Shown here: positions 34,876 to 45,000 of the stretch, piece by piece | Layout: each line of letters opens with the position of its first letter | Numbering within the stretch: the first letter of the stretch is position 1 | NCBI GenBank assembly: GCA_030431455.1 | Contig: JAUIJE010000012.1 | Span: 180,148 to 244,147 of the forward strand | DNA: 64,000 nt | Reading direction: 5' to 3' | From: a bacterium | GTDB lineage: Bacteria > Myxococcota > UBA727 > JAUIJE01 | Notes under the pieces: model-generated | The model's input: only the letters and a program-made list of their open reading frames with translations | What the model was told of the DNA's origin: nothing | The model's database searches: none | Position numbers and translations under genes: made by a program

Positions 34876-36668
34876 AACGCCCCCGCGTAGGGGAGCGGCA
34901 CCCGATAGAGCCCCTCGCGGGCGGTGATGAACAGCATCCGGCCGTTGGGGCCGCCGAAGGTGCAGTTCGCGGGGGTTCGGTCCACCGGGATCGCGCCATA
35001 GGGGGTGCCGTCGGGCGCGATCACCGCAATGCCATTGCCGCTGGCCACGTAGAGGTTGCCCGCTTCGTCGATGGTCATGCCGTCGGGGTTGGGGACGCCG
35101 CTGACAAAGACGCGTTCGTTGTCGAGGCTCCCGTCCGGGTTGATGTCGAACGCCCGCACCTCGTTGGCCGCGGTGTCGGCCAGATACAGCACCGCCTCGT
35201 CGGGGGACAAGACCACGCCGTTGGGGCGGCTGGCCAACGGGCCCATCCACTCGGCGCTCAGGGTGCCATCCGGGGTGCGGCGGAACAAACCGTTGAAGGG
35301 CAGCTCCTGGTCGCCGGGGCTGGGGAGCCCGTAAGGCGGGTCGGTGAAGTACAGGGTCCCGTCGCTCCGCGCCGCAATGTCATTGGGTGAGTTGAGGCTC
35401 ATGCCCTGGTAGCTGTCGGCCACGGGGGTGACGGTGCCGTCGGGGCTGGTGCGGGTCACCGACCGTGAGCCGTGTTCGCACGCGAGCAGCCCGCCGCCGG
35501 GGGCATTGAGCAGGCCGTTGCTGTTGCGGGACGGGGTGACGAACACGTCGACCGTGTTGGGCGGGGTCAGCTGGTAGATGGTGTCGGCGGGGATGTCCGA
35601 GAACAGCAGCGTCCCGTTGGGGCGCCAGACCGGGCCCTCGGTGAACTGAAAGGTTTCCGCCACCAACGTGGTGGGGGCGAGGTCGGCCAGCGGGTTGCAG
35701 AGCGGGGCCCCCGCGATGTCGTCGACGAAGGTGTGGGCGGTGATGGGGTCGGCGGTGAACGAACTCCAAGAATCGACCGCGACACCGCCGGCGAGGTTTT
35801 GCAGGGCGGGGGTGGTGTCGGTGACGGTGACGTTCCAGGCGGCGGGTTCGGCCGTGCCCGCGGGCCAGATCTTGGCCCGGAGCCGCGTGGTGGTGGGGTC
35901 CACCTGGTGAACACGAAAACGCACCCGATAGGGCGTGGCGTCGTCGAGGGCCAACCCTTGATCGATGTCGATCGCGGACTCCACCCCGTCGACCTCGCGC
36001 CACACGCCGATGCCCTCAAACCCGCGAAACCCTTCCACGAACACGGCATAGCCGAGGCCGGTGGGGTCGGTGTCGGCCAGGTATCCGCCGTTTTGTCGGA
36101 CGTAGAACCCGACGCCCTGCGTGCTCAGGTCTTCGAACGCGAGGGTAAACCGCACCTCCACGTCCACCACGTCGCCGGGCCGGGTCATGCGAGCCAGTGA
36201 ATAGCCACTCGGGCTGGGCCGCAACCGCGCCCGGCCGCCCTGCAGGTCGGCCGCGGCCACCCCCCCGGCCACACTCCAAGGCGCGGGCCAGGCATCGCCG
36301 TCCATCCCGGCGAAGGACTCCGCCCATGTGACGACATCACAGCCCAAATCGCCATCCCCGTCACCGTCGCCATCTCCATCTCCATCTCCATCTCCATCTC
36401 CATCGCCGTCGCCATCTCCATCGCCGTCTCCATCTCCATCTCCATCTCCATCTCCGTCCCCATCCCCATCCCCATCCCCGTCGCCGTCGCCATCGCCGTC
36501 ACCATCGCCGTCTCCATCGCCGTCGCCGTCTCCATCGCCGTCTCCATCTCCATCTCCATCCCCATCTCCATCGCCGTCGCCATCCCCATCGCCCGGCCCC
36601 GGCGATGTGGGGCAACCGGTGGGGGACAACGACAGCAGGGCGACGAACAACCAAGAGATTTTGCGCAT
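34872..36668 (-). CDS. SMP-30/gluconolactonase-family lipoprotein
   Basis: A 598-residue lipoprotein (LSPTGC). After the signal comes a long (GD)n linker of about 80 residues. Then there is a beta-sandwich domain (about 110-290, LQGGRARLRPSPSGYSLARM), and a C-terminal propeller of the SMP-30/gluconolactonase/LRE family (GMSLNSPNDIAARSDGTLYFTD, DGMTIDEAGNLYVAS). The family hydrolyses lactones and binds a divalent metal, but the sugar is unknown. It converges with the rhodanese fusion. Confidence 0.88.
   Translation of the reverse strand: MRKISWLFVALLSLSPTGCPTSPGPGDGDGDGDGDGDGDGDGDGDGDGDGDGDGDGDGDGDGDGDGDGDGDGDGDGDGDGDGDGDGDGDGDGDGDGDGDGDGDGDGDLGCDVVTWAESFAGMDGDAWPAPWSVAGGVAAADLQGGRARLRPSPSGYSLARMTRPGDVVDVEVRFTLAFEDLSTQGVGFYVRQNGGYLADTDPTGLGYAVFVEGFRGFEGIGVWREVDGVESAIDIDQGLALDDATPYRVRFRVHQVDPTTTRLRAKIWPAGTAEPAAWNVTVTDTTPALQNLAGGVAVDSWSSFTADPITAHTFVDDIAGAPLCNPLADLAPTTLVAETFQFTEGPVWRPNGTLLFSDIPADTIYQLTPPNTVDVFVTPSRNSNGLLNAPGGGLLACEHGSRSVTRTSPDGTVTPVADSYQGMSLNSPNDIAARSDGTLYFTDPPYGLPSPGDQELPFNGLFRRTPDGTLSAEWMGPLASRPNGVVLSPDEAVLYLADTAANEVRAFDINPDGSLDNERVFVSGVPNPDGMTIDEAGNLYVASGNGIAVIAPDGTPYGAIPVDRTPANCTFGGPNGRMLFITAREGLYRVPLPYAGAF
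36349..36597. repeat. Hexamer repeat encoding the GD linker
   Basis: About 40 copies of GATGGC/GATGGA/GACGGC-type hexamers on the minus strand. They encode the Gly-Asp linker of the SMP-30 protein. The opposite strand reads SPSPSP, which is not a gene. Confidence 0.9.
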
Positions 36669-36692
36669 GCCGAAGCATAGCGCGGTCCGGCG

Positions 36693-39600
36693 CTAGTTCG
36701 CGTGTTGGTCGGCGGCCCGCCGCTCGTGCACGAGCTGCAGCACGAGGGCGAGCAGCACGTGGGCGTCGATGGGCTTTTTCAGCTGGTGCACCCCTTCGGG
36801 GAGCGCGGGGACCGCGTCGGGGTCGGCGACATACCCCGACAGCAGCACAAGGGGCACGTCGGGCGATCGCTGTCGCACCTCCCGGATCAACACATCCCCG
36901 TTTTCGCCTGGCATCACAAAGTCCGTGAGCACCAGGTCGGGCAAGGGATCGAGCAGGGGGCGGGCGGCGGCCACGCTGGCCGCGGGCAAGGGCTCGCATC
37001 CGCCCGCGCGCAGCACCGCGGACAGCCCGTTGAGCAGGGAGGGCTCGTCGTCGACGATGAGGATGCGCGGCGGTGTGCCCAGCGACGGCGCGGCGCTCTG
37101 GGCCGCGGCCGCGAGGGACGATCGGGGCGCGGGCCGGGGCCGGGCGACATCGGCGGGGGGATGCGTGCGCGGGAAGGCCAGGGACACGGTGGTGCCTTTT
37201 TGGGGCCCGGTCTGCACGCTCAGCGAAGCAGAGGCATTGTGGGCGATGCCGTGCACCACCGTCAGACCAAGCCCCGTGCCCTGGCCGGCGTCCTTCAGCG
37301 TGTAAAAGGGCTCAAAGGCGGCGTCGAGGACCTCGTCGGCCATGCCCACGCCCTGGTCCGCGACCGAGAGCGTGACCGTGTTCGTGGCCGGCCCGGGTAT
37401 GATCGTGCGGCCCCGGGGGGTGTCGTCGCACCGGGTGCGAATGGTGATGGTGCCGCGGTCCAGGGTGGCGTCCTGGGCGTTGACCACCAGGTTGAGCAAC
37501 AGCTGGTCGACGTGCACAGGGTCGATCTCGATGTAGGCGTCGGGGGCGCCGAGATCGAGCACGAGTTCGATCCGGGGCAGGAGCAGGCGGCGCAGCAAAG
37601 GCTCGGCGTCGCGGACCTGGTCGTCGAGCTTGACCGTGTCTGCGGCGGGGTGGTCCTGGCCGAACACCATGAACCGGTTGGTGAGGGCTTTGCCCTTTTC
37701 CAGCGCCGACTTCATTTCGTCCAAGGAGGCCTGCCGGTCCTCCTCCGGGATGGTCTCGTCGACGAGAAGCTCGGTGTGCAGGGTGAGCGCGGCGAGCACG
37801 TTGTTGAAGTCGTGGGCGATGCCGCCCGCGAGGCGGCCGAGGCCTTCGAGGCGTTGGGCGCTGGCGCTGCGTTCCAGGAGCATGCGGCGCTCGCGCTCCG
37901 CGGCGCGTTCTTGGGTGAGGTCGGTGGCGCCGAGCAGGATGTGCGGGGCCCCGCCGAACGAGAACCGGGCGAGGTGGAGGTGGACGTCGTGGGGCCGCCC
38001 GTCCTTGCCGGTGAACACCGCGTCGGCTTCGGGGGCGTCCCCGGCCAACAGCGCGGTGAACTTTTCGCGGTGGGCGGCGGGCACGAACCCCGGGACGCCA
38101 TCGTGGGCGCGGCCGTCGTCGCCGACCAAGGCGCGGGCGGCGCGGTTGCGGTCGACGAGCCGGTGGCGCGCATCGAACAGAAACAGCGGCGAGGGCGAGC
38201 CCCGGAACACGGTCTCGTACACCCGGTCGCGCTCGCGCCGCGCGCGCTCGGCGGCTTGCCGCTCGTCGAGCTCCTTTTGCAGCGCGCGGGCCCGGCCTCG
38301 GTGGACGTCGACCCACCGGCGCAGCAGCAACCCGATGAGCAGCAGCCCGAGCAGGGGCAGGCCCAGCCTGACCACGGTGCGCTCGGTCCAGCTCGGGGCG
38401 AGCACAAACGACACCCCCGCGGGGGGGCCGCGGGTGCCGTCTGGGTGCCGGCGGCGGGCGGTCAATGTATAGGCACCGGGCGACAACCCGACGTAGCGCT
38501 GTTCGGGTCCCCCCCGCTGCACGATGTGACGGTCCTCGGACACGAGGGTGACCTCGAACTGCGGGGGGCGCGTCTCGTGAAACCGGGGGGTGGCGAACTC
38601 GACCACCAGGTCGCGGTGACCGGGGGGCAGGGGGCTGGCCGCGTCGGTGAGCACCGAGCGCCCGTCGACGTCGGCGCGTTCGATCACGGTCGCGTCGGTG
38701 CGGTGGGCGCCGCGCCCCCCCACGTGGTCGGCGGGGTTGACCCGGACCACCCCCCGCGTGGTGGGCACGAGGAGGCGGCCCCGGGCATCGATGCCCCCGG
38801 CGGGCATGACCCCGCCATTGCCCTCGCCGGTGGGCACAAAGTGACAGGCCAGCTCGGCCCGTTCGCCGCGCGCGAACGCCACCAGCGCGGCCCGGTCGAC
38901 CCAGAACAGGCCCCGGTTGCCGTTGAACCACATCACCTCCGGCTCGTCGGGGTGACGAAAGACGCGCGAGAGGTTGTCGTCACAAAAGCCGTGGTGCTCG
39001 TCGAGCCAGCGTCCTGTGCGCTGGGTCGTCGTGGCCGCCGGGGCATACAGCAGGCCGGCGCCGTAGGTCGCCGCCCACAGCGTGTCGTCGATGTCCACCA
39101 GGATGTCGCGGATCCGCGCGGGCCGGTCGGTGGCGGCGGTGAGCACGGGCCGCACCGCCCCGGCGCGCAGCTCGACGAGCCCGCCGCCGGTGCCGAGGTA
39201 GGCCCCGTCCCCGTTCGCCAACGCGCGGATCACCGCCACCCCCTCGTCGGGCAAGCCTTGGTCCCGCCCCCACGACCGCACCCACACGAGCCCGTCGGGC
39301 GTCGGCGACAGCTCGAGCACACCCGCGCGGGCGGTGCCGAACCACAATGTGTCTGGAAGCGCGGCGTAGGACAAAAACCCGCCCACGCGCAGTTCGTGGC
39401 CATCGAACACCGGCCGTATCCCGCCGTCCGCGAAATGTTGCAGGGTCTCGTCGATCCCCAGCCAGAGGCCGCGGCCCTGCGCGCTGGCGATGAGCTGCAC
39501 ACACGCGTCGGGCGGCACCGCCGCCACCGGGACCAACCGGTCGGCGGGGCCGAGCCGTTGCAGGCCGTCGCAGTACCCGGCCACCAGCGGGGCGTCGTGG

Positions 39601-40595
39601 CCCGCGGCGTACACCGTGAGCTTGGACGACAGGCCCCGCCCCGCCTCCGGGGCGATCTGTTGGACGCCGCGGTCCCGCACCCCGAACAAGCCCTCGTTGT
39701 CGGAGCCCACCCAGAGCGTGCCCTCGGCGGTGGCGTGCAACACCCGAACCTTGAGCCGGTCCCCGGGCTCCGGCCCGCCGATGGCGTGCCGCGTGGGCAG
39801 GCGCACCCGGCGGCGGGGACCCGCGTCGGTGAGCTCGACCAGGCCGAAGGTGCCGGCCACCCAGAGGCGCCCGGCCACATCCAGGGCCACGTCGGCCGCG
39901 CCCGGGAGCGCGCCCCAAAGCCGCCAACCCGTGGCCGCCAGACGCCACACCCCCCGCCGGTCCACCGCGACCAGGTGCGGGCCGAGGCGGCGCAGGGCGC
40001 TGACGGTGTCCCCGTCGAGGGCGGGGCCGGCGCAGCCCGCGGACACACACCGCACGCCGTCGTCTTCCCGGACCCAGAGCCGGCCCTGGTCGTCGAGCAC
40101 GGTGGCGCGGACCGGTGGGTCCATCCGGCGCTCCACCGGCGCGACCCCCGGGGTGACCGACAGCTCGACGAGGTGCGGACCGATCGCGGCCCGGAGCTGG
40201 CCGGGGCCGAAGGGGGTCAGGTCGGTGACCGGGGCGGGTGGGGAGGCGGCGTACAGGACCCGGGACGCGTCGCGGTCGAAGAGGACGACGTGGCCACGCT
40301 CGGTGCCCGCGACCACTTGGTGGCCGAGCGCGGCGACGGACACGAAGCGCCCGCCGTCGAGAGTGAGGCCCTCGGGGCGAATGGGGGTGAAGGTGACCCC
40401 GTCGAACCGGGCCACGCCGCCAAAAGTGGAGAGGAGGAGAAAGCCGGCGTCGTCTTCGGCGATGTCGGTGACCGACACCTGGGGCAACCCGTCGCGCACC
40501 GTCCAGACGTCGGCCACGTGGCGTGCCGAGTAGGGAACCTCTTCGAGTTGTCCGGGCAGCGCGGCCGACAATGCCAACGCACAGAGGACGATCAT
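36693..40595 (-). CDS. Hybrid sensor kinase with propeller input and receiver
   Basis: A 1300-residue protein, one of the largest in the window. From N to C it has a signal-like start and a two-component-regulator propeller (about 25-620, repeats of DGLPQ, TLWVGSDNEGLF and similar). A Y_Y_Y-like domain (about 650-730), one membrane helix (about 735-755) and a PAS-like domain (about 790-900) follow. The HisKA has H928 in GGIAHDFNNVL. A HATPase has NLVVNAQDATLD and DQGVGMADEVL, and the receiver has D1225 in LTDFVMPGE. It should sense an extracytoplasmic signal. No adjacent partner gene stands out. Confidence 0.92.
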   Translation of the reverse strand: MIVLCALALSAALPGQLEEVPYSARHVADVWTVRDGLPQVSVTDIAEDDAGFLLLSTFGGVARFDGVTFTPIRPEGLTLDGGRFVSVAALGHQVVAGTERGHVVLFDRDASRVLYAASPPAPVTDLTPFGPGQLRAAIGPHLVELSVTPGVAPVERRMDPPVRATVLDDQGRLWVREDDGVRCVSAGCAGPALDGDTVSALRRLGPHLVAVDRRGVWRLAATGWRLWGALPGAADVALDVAGRLWVAGTFGLVELTDAGPRRRVRLPTRHAIGGPEPGDRLKVRVLHATAEGTLWVGSDNEGLFGVRDRGVQQIAPEAGRGLSSKLTVYAAGHDAPLVAGYCDGLQRLGPADRLVPVAAVPPDACVQLIASAQGRGLWLGIDETLQHFADGGIRPVFDGHELRVGGFLSYAALPDTLWFGTARAGVLELSPTPDGLVWVRSWGRDQGLPDEGVAVIRALANGDGAYLGTGGGLVELRAGAVRPVLTAATDRPARIRDILVDIDDTLWAATYGAGLLYAPAATTTQRTGRWLDEHHGFCDDNLSRVFRHPDEPEVMWFNGNRGLFWVDRAALVAFARGERAELACHFVPTGEGNGGVMPAGGIDARGRLLVPTTRGVVRVNPADHVGGRGAHRTDATVIERADVDGRSVLTDAASPLPPGHRDLVVEFATPRFHETRPPQFEVTLVSEDRHIVQRGGPEQRYVGLSPGAYTLTARRRHPDGTRGPPAGVSFVLAPSWTERTVVRLGLPLLGLLLIGLLLRRWVDVHRGRARALQKELDERQAAERARRERDRVYETVFRGSPSPLFLFDARHRLVDRNRAARALVGDDGRAHDGVPGFVPAAHREKFTALLAGDAPEADAVFTGKDGRPHDVHLHLARFSFGGAPHILLGATDLTQERAAERERRMLLERSASAQRLEGLGRLAGGIAHDFNNVLAALTLHTELLVDETIPEEDRQASLDEMKSALEKGKALTNRFMVFGQDHPAADTVKLDDQVRDAEPLLRRLLLPRIELVLDLGAPDAYIEIDPVHVDQLLLNLVVNAQDATLDRGTITIRTRCDDTPRGRTIIPGPATNTVTLSVADQGVGMADEVLDAAFEPFYTLKDAGQGTGLGLTVVHGIAHNASASLSVQTGPQKGTTVSLAFPRTHPPADVARPRPAPRSSLAAAAQSAAPSLGTPPRILIVDDEPSLLNGLSAVLRAGGCEPLPAASVAAARPLLDPLPDLVLTDFVMPGENGDVLIREVRQRSPDVPLVLLSGYVADPDAVPALPEGVHQLKKPIDAHVLLALVLQLVHERRAADQHAN

Positions 40596-40671
40596 CGCTC
40601 TCAGTCTAGTCGGCCGCCCTCGTCGAGGAAAGGAACGTGTGAGACCGGGTCGAGATCAGCCGCATTGCGGC

Positions 40672-40938
40672 TCAGTCCACGAACGCCCGAAACACGTCCG
40701 GCACCGGGGTGGTGACATTGGTGGTCAGGAGCAGCTCGCTGGCGAGCTCGCCGGCGCGGTCGCCGATCCAGGCCCGCACCAGGGGGTCGCGGTGCAGCGC
40801 CTCGAGCACGTCGTCGTGCACGATGTCGTAGGGGCGGCGCTGGCCGCGCACCGTCTCGATGGCGGCGATGGTCGTCGGGCGAAGGGTGCCCTGGTTGTGG
40901 CTCGGGGACAGAAGGGGGACGGACGCGACGGGGATCAT
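40672..40938 (-). CDS. Small hypothetical protein
   Basis: An 88-residue protein starting MIPVASVPLLSPSHNQG, with a helical C-terminal half (LASELLLTTNVTTPVPDVFRAF). The ATG follows GGAGCC. No known family. It is the next gene before the hybrid kinase on the same strand, but a role is not inferred. Confidence 0.6.
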   Translation of the reverse strand: MIPVASVPLLSPSHNQGTLRPTTIAAIETVRGQRRPYDIVHDDVLEALHRDPLVRAWIGDRAGELASELLLTTNVTTPVPDVFRAFVD

Positions 40939-41113
40939 GGGGGCTCCTGCGGGACGGTTGGTCAGCCTGATGTGCACGACCGTTATCGCCCGGCGGGACG
41001 GGGGCGGCCTGTGACCGGTCGCGGGATGTGGGCACACCCACAACGTGAGGTCCGTCCCGCGCCGGACCGGGGCAATAGTTCCACAAAATCAGGGGCTTAC
41101 CGCGTCTTGGTCC

Positions 41114-44041
41114 CTACGCGGCCAGGCGCTGCTGCGCCGCCTCCAGCCGCGCCAGCTTGTCGGTCAACGTGCGCTGGTTGGCTTTGACCTCTTCGATCAC
41201 CTCTACAGGGGCATTGGAGAGGAACTTCTCATTGTTGAGCCGGCCGGACAGCGATTTCAGCTCCTTTTGGGCTTTCTCGATCACCTTGGCCAGGCGCTCC
41301 CGCTCCTTGTCCACGTCGATGAGCCCCTCAAGGGGAATCACCACCTCGATTTGGCCGTCGCTGTTCATGGCTGCGAGCCTCGGCACCGCGAACCCTTCTT
41401 TGAGCTGCACGTCCAGGGACGTCAGGTGCGCCAGCCGGGTCAACGCCGGGCCGAGGTCGGTGAGCTCATCGCGCTGGGCCGCGTCGTTGCACAGCACGTG
41501 CACGTCGACCTTTTGTTGCGCCCCGAGGTCTGACTCTTGGCGTGCGTTGCGGATCATCACCACCGTGGACATGAACCGCTCAAAGGTGGCCTCGGCCCCG
41601 TCGTCGACGAGCGCGGGTTCGGACGCGGGGTAGGCGGCTTGGGCGCAAAACGCCACCCCGGGGTGGCGGGTCTCGCGACCGGGCAGCCGCTGCCAAATCT
41701 CTTCGGACTGGAACGGGCAAAGCGGGTGCAGCAGCCGCATGCTCGCGTCGAGCACATGCACCAAGGTGGCCACCGCCGCGCGGCGCTCGGCCGCGGGCGC
41801 GCCCTCGGACAGCGCGCCCTTGACGTACTCGATGTACCAATCGCAAAGCTCGGTCCAGAAGAACTGGTAAATCACATTGGCGGTCTCGTCGAAGCGGTAG
41901 GTCTCGATGCCTTTGCGGGCTTTGTCGGTGGCTTGTTGGAGCCGGCTGAGAATCCAGCGGTCGCCCACCGACAGGTCGCCTTTGACCTCGTCGAGGGCCG
42001 GGACCGCGTCGTCGCCGATGCGCATGAGGGCGAAGCGGGTGGCGTTCCAGATCTTGTTCAAGAAGGCGCGGTAGCCGGCCACCCGGGGAATCGCGAGCTT
42101 CACGTCGCGGCCTTGGCCACTCAAGGCGGCGAGGGAGAAGCGGAGGCCATCGGCCCCGGACGGGGGAATGCCTTGGGGGTATTCCTTCTCGAGGCCCTTG
42201 AGCACCTTGGGCAGCATTTTTTCCGGCACCGGGTAGGTCTTGGTCTTCTCGACGAGATCGTCCTTGCTGATGCCGTTCACCACGTCGAGGGGATCGATGG
42301 CGTTGCCCAACGATTTGCTCATCTTGCGGCCGTGGGAGTCGCGCACCATCGCGTGCAAAAACACGTCGGCGAAGGGGGCTTTGCCCATGAAGTAGCAGCC
42401 CATCATCATCATGCGCGCGACCCAGAAGAACAGGATGTCGAAGCCGGTCTCGAGGACCGCGCCGGGGTAGAACGCGCGGAGGTCGTCGGTGTCGTCGGGC
42501 CAGCCCAGGGTCGAAAACGGCCACAGCCCGGCCGAGAACCAGGTGTCGAGCACGTCCTCTTCCTGGACGAAACGATCGGGTTGTTGCTGCTCGAGGTCTT
42601 CGATGGAGGCCACGGACATCTTGCGCACGAGCTGGTCGTCGACGATGAACAGGGCGGTGCGGAGCAGCTCCCGGCGATCGCCGCCGGCCTCGAGCAACTC
42701 GGAGGCGGAGGTGGCGTGACCCTTGCGCTTGGCGTCCTCGCGGATGGTCTCGTCGAGGAGGGTGAGGTCGTAGAACACGGGGATGCGATGGCCCCACCAC
42801 AGCTGGCGGCTGATGCACCAGTCGCGGATGTTCTCCATGAAGTGGTTCCAGGTGGACTCCCACGACGAGGGCACGATGCGGGTCTCGCCGCTCTTCACCG
42901 CGTCCATGGCGAGCTTGGCCAGGGGCTTGCCCTCGACAAAATATTGCCGGCTGAGCATGGGCTCGATGGCCACCCCGCTGCGCTGCGAGATGCTCACGTT
43001 GTGTTTGATCTTGTCGGTGCCGCGGAACAGGCCGAGGGCTTCGATGTCCTCCTTCACCTTCTTGCGCGCGGCGAAGCGGTCGAGGCCTTTGTAGGCGCCG
43101 CCGTTTTCGTTCACCCGGGCCTCGAAGTCGAAGATGTTGATCATCGCGAGGTCGTGGCGCTGGCCGATGTCGAAGTCGTTGGGGTCGTGGGCGGGGGTGA
43201 TCTTCACCGCCCCGGTGCCGAACTCGCGGTCGACGTAATCGTCGGCCACCACCTTGATGTCACGGTCGGCAAAGAAGGGGTGCACCAACGCCTTGCCGAT
43301 CACGTCTTGGTAGCGTTCGTCGTCGGGGTGCACCGCCACCGCGGTGTCGCCGAGCATGGTCTCGGGGCGGGTGGTGGCCACCACCATCTCGCCGTCGCCC
43401 TCTTTGAACTTGTAGGCGAACTGCCACAGCTCGCCGTCTTTCTCCTCGTACTCGACCTCTTCGTTGGAGAGCGCGGTCTGGGTCGCGGGGTCCCAGTTCA
43501 CCAGGCGCTCGCCCCGGTAGATGAGCCCGTCGTCCCACATGCGCACGAACGCCTCGCGCACCGCGCGGTTGCACTGCTCGTCCATGGTGAAGCGCTCGCG
43601 GGTCCAGTCCGCGGACGCGCCCAGGGTCTGCAGCTGGTGCACGATGCGGTCGCCGTTCTTGGCTTTCCACGCCCACACCCGCTCGAGAAACGCCTCGCGG
43701 CCCACGTCGTGGCGCGACTTGCCCTCGTGGCGTTTGAGCTCGCGCTCGACCACGGCTTGGGTGGCGATGCCGGCGTGGTCGACCCCGGGCAGCCACATCG
43801 CGTTCTTGCCGAGCATGCGGTGGTAGCGGATGAGGATGTCCTGCAAGGTGACGAACAGCGCGTGACCATTGTGCAGCGATCCCGTCACATTGGGCGGCGG
43901 CATCATGATCACGTAGGGCTCTTTTTGACCCTCTAGGCTGTCTTGGGCCGACGCGCCGAACACCCCGCCGTCGTTCCACTTTTTGTACCAGCGGGCCTCG
44001 ACCTCTTGGGCCTCGTACTCCTTGGGCAGCTCGTTCGCCAT
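41114..44041 (-). CDS. valS: Valyl-tRNA synthetase
   Basis: A 975-residue class I aminoacyl-tRNA synthetase. It carries HIGH as HNGH (57-60), KMSKS at 573-577, and the editing domain with GTGAVKITPAHDPNDF. The WTERFTMDE-type region, the C-terminal anticodon domain and a coiled-coil C-terminal end (VDKERERLAKVIEKAQKEL) complete it. The full set is as in other bacterial ValS. It charges tRNA-Val and edits mischarged Thr. The start is MANELPKEYEAQEVEARWYKKW. It is divergent from nadC. Confidence 0.97.
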   Translation of the reverse strand: MANELPKEYEAQEVEARWYKKWNDGGVFGASAQDSLEGQKEPYVIMMPPPNVTGSLHNGHALFVTLQDILIRYHRMLGKNAMWLPGVDHAGIATQAVVERELKRHEGKSRHDVGREAFLERVWAWKAKNGDRIVHQLQTLGASADWTRERFTMDEQCNRAVREAFVRMWDDGLIYRGERLVNWDPATQTALSNEEVEYEEKDGELWQFAYKFKEGDGEMVVATTRPETMLGDTAVAVHPDDERYQDVIGKALVHPFFADRDIKVVADDYVDREFGTGAVKITPAHDPNDFDIGQRHDLAMINIFDFEARVNENGGAYKGLDRFAARKKVKEDIEALGLFRGTDKIKHNVSISQRSGVAIEPMLSRQYFVEGKPLAKLAMDAVKSGETRIVPSSWESTWNHFMENIRDWCISRQLWWGHRIPVFYDLTLLDETIREDAKRKGHATSASELLEAGGDRRELLRTALFIVDDQLVRKMSVASIEDLEQQQPDRFVQEEDVLDTWFSAGLWPFSTLGWPDDTDDLRAFYPGAVLETGFDILFFWVARMMMMGCYFMGKAPFADVFLHAMVRDSHGRKMSKSLGNAIDPLDVVNGISKDDLVEKTKTYPVPEKMLPKVLKGLEKEYPQGIPPSGADGLRFSLAALSGQGRDVKLAIPRVAGYRAFLNKIWNATRFALMRIGDDAVPALDEVKGDLSVGDRWILSRLQQATDKARKGIETYRFDETANVIYQFFWTELCDWYIEYVKGALSEGAPAAERRAAVATLVHVLDASMRLLHPLCPFQSEEIWQRLPGRETRHPGVAFCAQAAYPASEPALVDDGAEATFERFMSTVVMIRNARQESDLGAQQKVDVHVLCNDAAQRDELTDLGPALTRLAHLTSLDVQLKEGFAVPRLAAMNSDGQIEVVIPLEGLIDVDKERERLAKVIEKAQKELKSLSGRLNNEKFLSNAPVEVIEEVKANQRTLTDKLARLEAAQQRLAA

Positions 44042-44145
44042 CTGTGTACCCCTCGATTCAATCTGACTCCGCTAGCAGGATTTTCCCGATCAAAACAGGC
44101 CGGGCACGTCTTGACCGGGGAGAAGCGGCGGGCGATCGAGGGACC

Positions 44146-45000
44146 ATGAGCCACATCGACCCCCACCTCGACGCCTTATTGGACATCTGCTTTTCCGAGG
44201 ACGTCGCCGCCGGCGACGTCACCACCGCGGCGTGCGTGCCCGAGGGCACCCGGGCCCAGGCCCGGGTGGTGGCCAAGCAGGACTTTGTGCTCGCGGGCAT
44301 GCGGCCCTTCGCCGCGGTGTTCGCCCGCTTCGGCGACGCGGTGACGCTGACCGCGCACTTCTCCGACGGGGACCGGATCAAAAAAGGCGACATCGTGGTC
44401 GAACTCGCGGGCGACGCCCACAGCCTGCTCATCGGCGAGCGCCCCGCGCTCAACTTCATGATGCGGCTGTCCGGGGTCGCCACCAAGACCGCGGACATCG
44501 TGGCCGGGACCCGGGAATTCCCCACCCGCATCGTCGACACCCGCAAGACCACGCCGGGGTGGCGCAACCTCGAGAAGGCCGCGGTCCGGGCCGGCGGGGG
44601 GCACAACCACCGCTATGCGCTGTTTGACGGGGTCTTGATCAAAGAGAACCACATCGCGTGCGCGGGGGGCATCACCGCCGCGGTGCAGCGGGCCCAACAG
44701 ACCGCCCACCACCTGCTCAAGATCGAGGTCGAGACCACCACCCTCGAGGAGGTCGACGAGGCCATCGCCGCGGGCGCGGACGTGATCATGCTCGACAACA
44801 TGGACAACGACATGACCAAGGCCGCGGTGGCGAAGATCCGCGCCGCCAAGCGGCCGATTCTCGTCGAGGCCTCGGGCAACATGACCAAAGAAAGACTGCC
44901 CGAGGTGTGTGCCCTCGGGGTGGACATCATCAGCATGGGCGCGCTCACCCATTCCGCGGTGGCGGTGGACGTGTCCATGAAAATGGAACTGCAACGGTGA
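44146..45000 (+). CDS. nadC: Nicotinate-nucleotide pyrophosphorylase (carboxylating)
   Basis: The 284-residue enzyme converts quinolinate and PRPP to nicotinate mononucleotide in de novo NAD synthesis. It shows EDVAAGDVTTAA, LNFMMRLSGVATKTADI, DTRKTTPGWRNLEKAAVRAGGG, KENHIACAGG and SGNMTKE, all diagnostic. ATG 44146 is the start. The upstream frame has no signal of coding. It is coupled to birA by a GTGA overlap. Confidence 0.97.
   Translation: MSHIDPHLDALLDICFSEDVAAGDVTTAACVPEGTRAQARVVAKQDFVLAGMRPFAAVFARFGDAVTLTAHFSDGDRIKKGDIVVELAGDAHSLLIGERPALNFMMRLSGVATKTADIVAGTREFPTRIVDTRKTTPGWRNLEKAAVRAGGGHNHRYALFDGVLIKENHIACAGGITAAVQRAQQTAHHLLKIEVETTTLEEVDEAIAAGADVIMLDNMDNDMTKAAVAKIRAAKRPILVEASGNMTKERLPEVCALGVDIISMGALTHSAVAVDVSMKMELQR

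Noticed and set aside
36328..36696. Ser-Pro repeat protein on the plus strand
   Set aside because: It is the opposite strand of the GD linker hexamer array in the SMP-30 lipoprotein gene.
36702..40715. 1337-residue plus-strand open frame
   Set aside because: It is the shadow of the hybrid kinase in high-GC DNA. It has no domain and has the usual Arg/Gly/His bias of shadow frames.
41114..44145. T-box leader of valS
   Set aside because: Only 104 bp separate valS from nadC and no T-box sequence or specifier loop is visible. T-boxes are also rare in this kind of bacterium.
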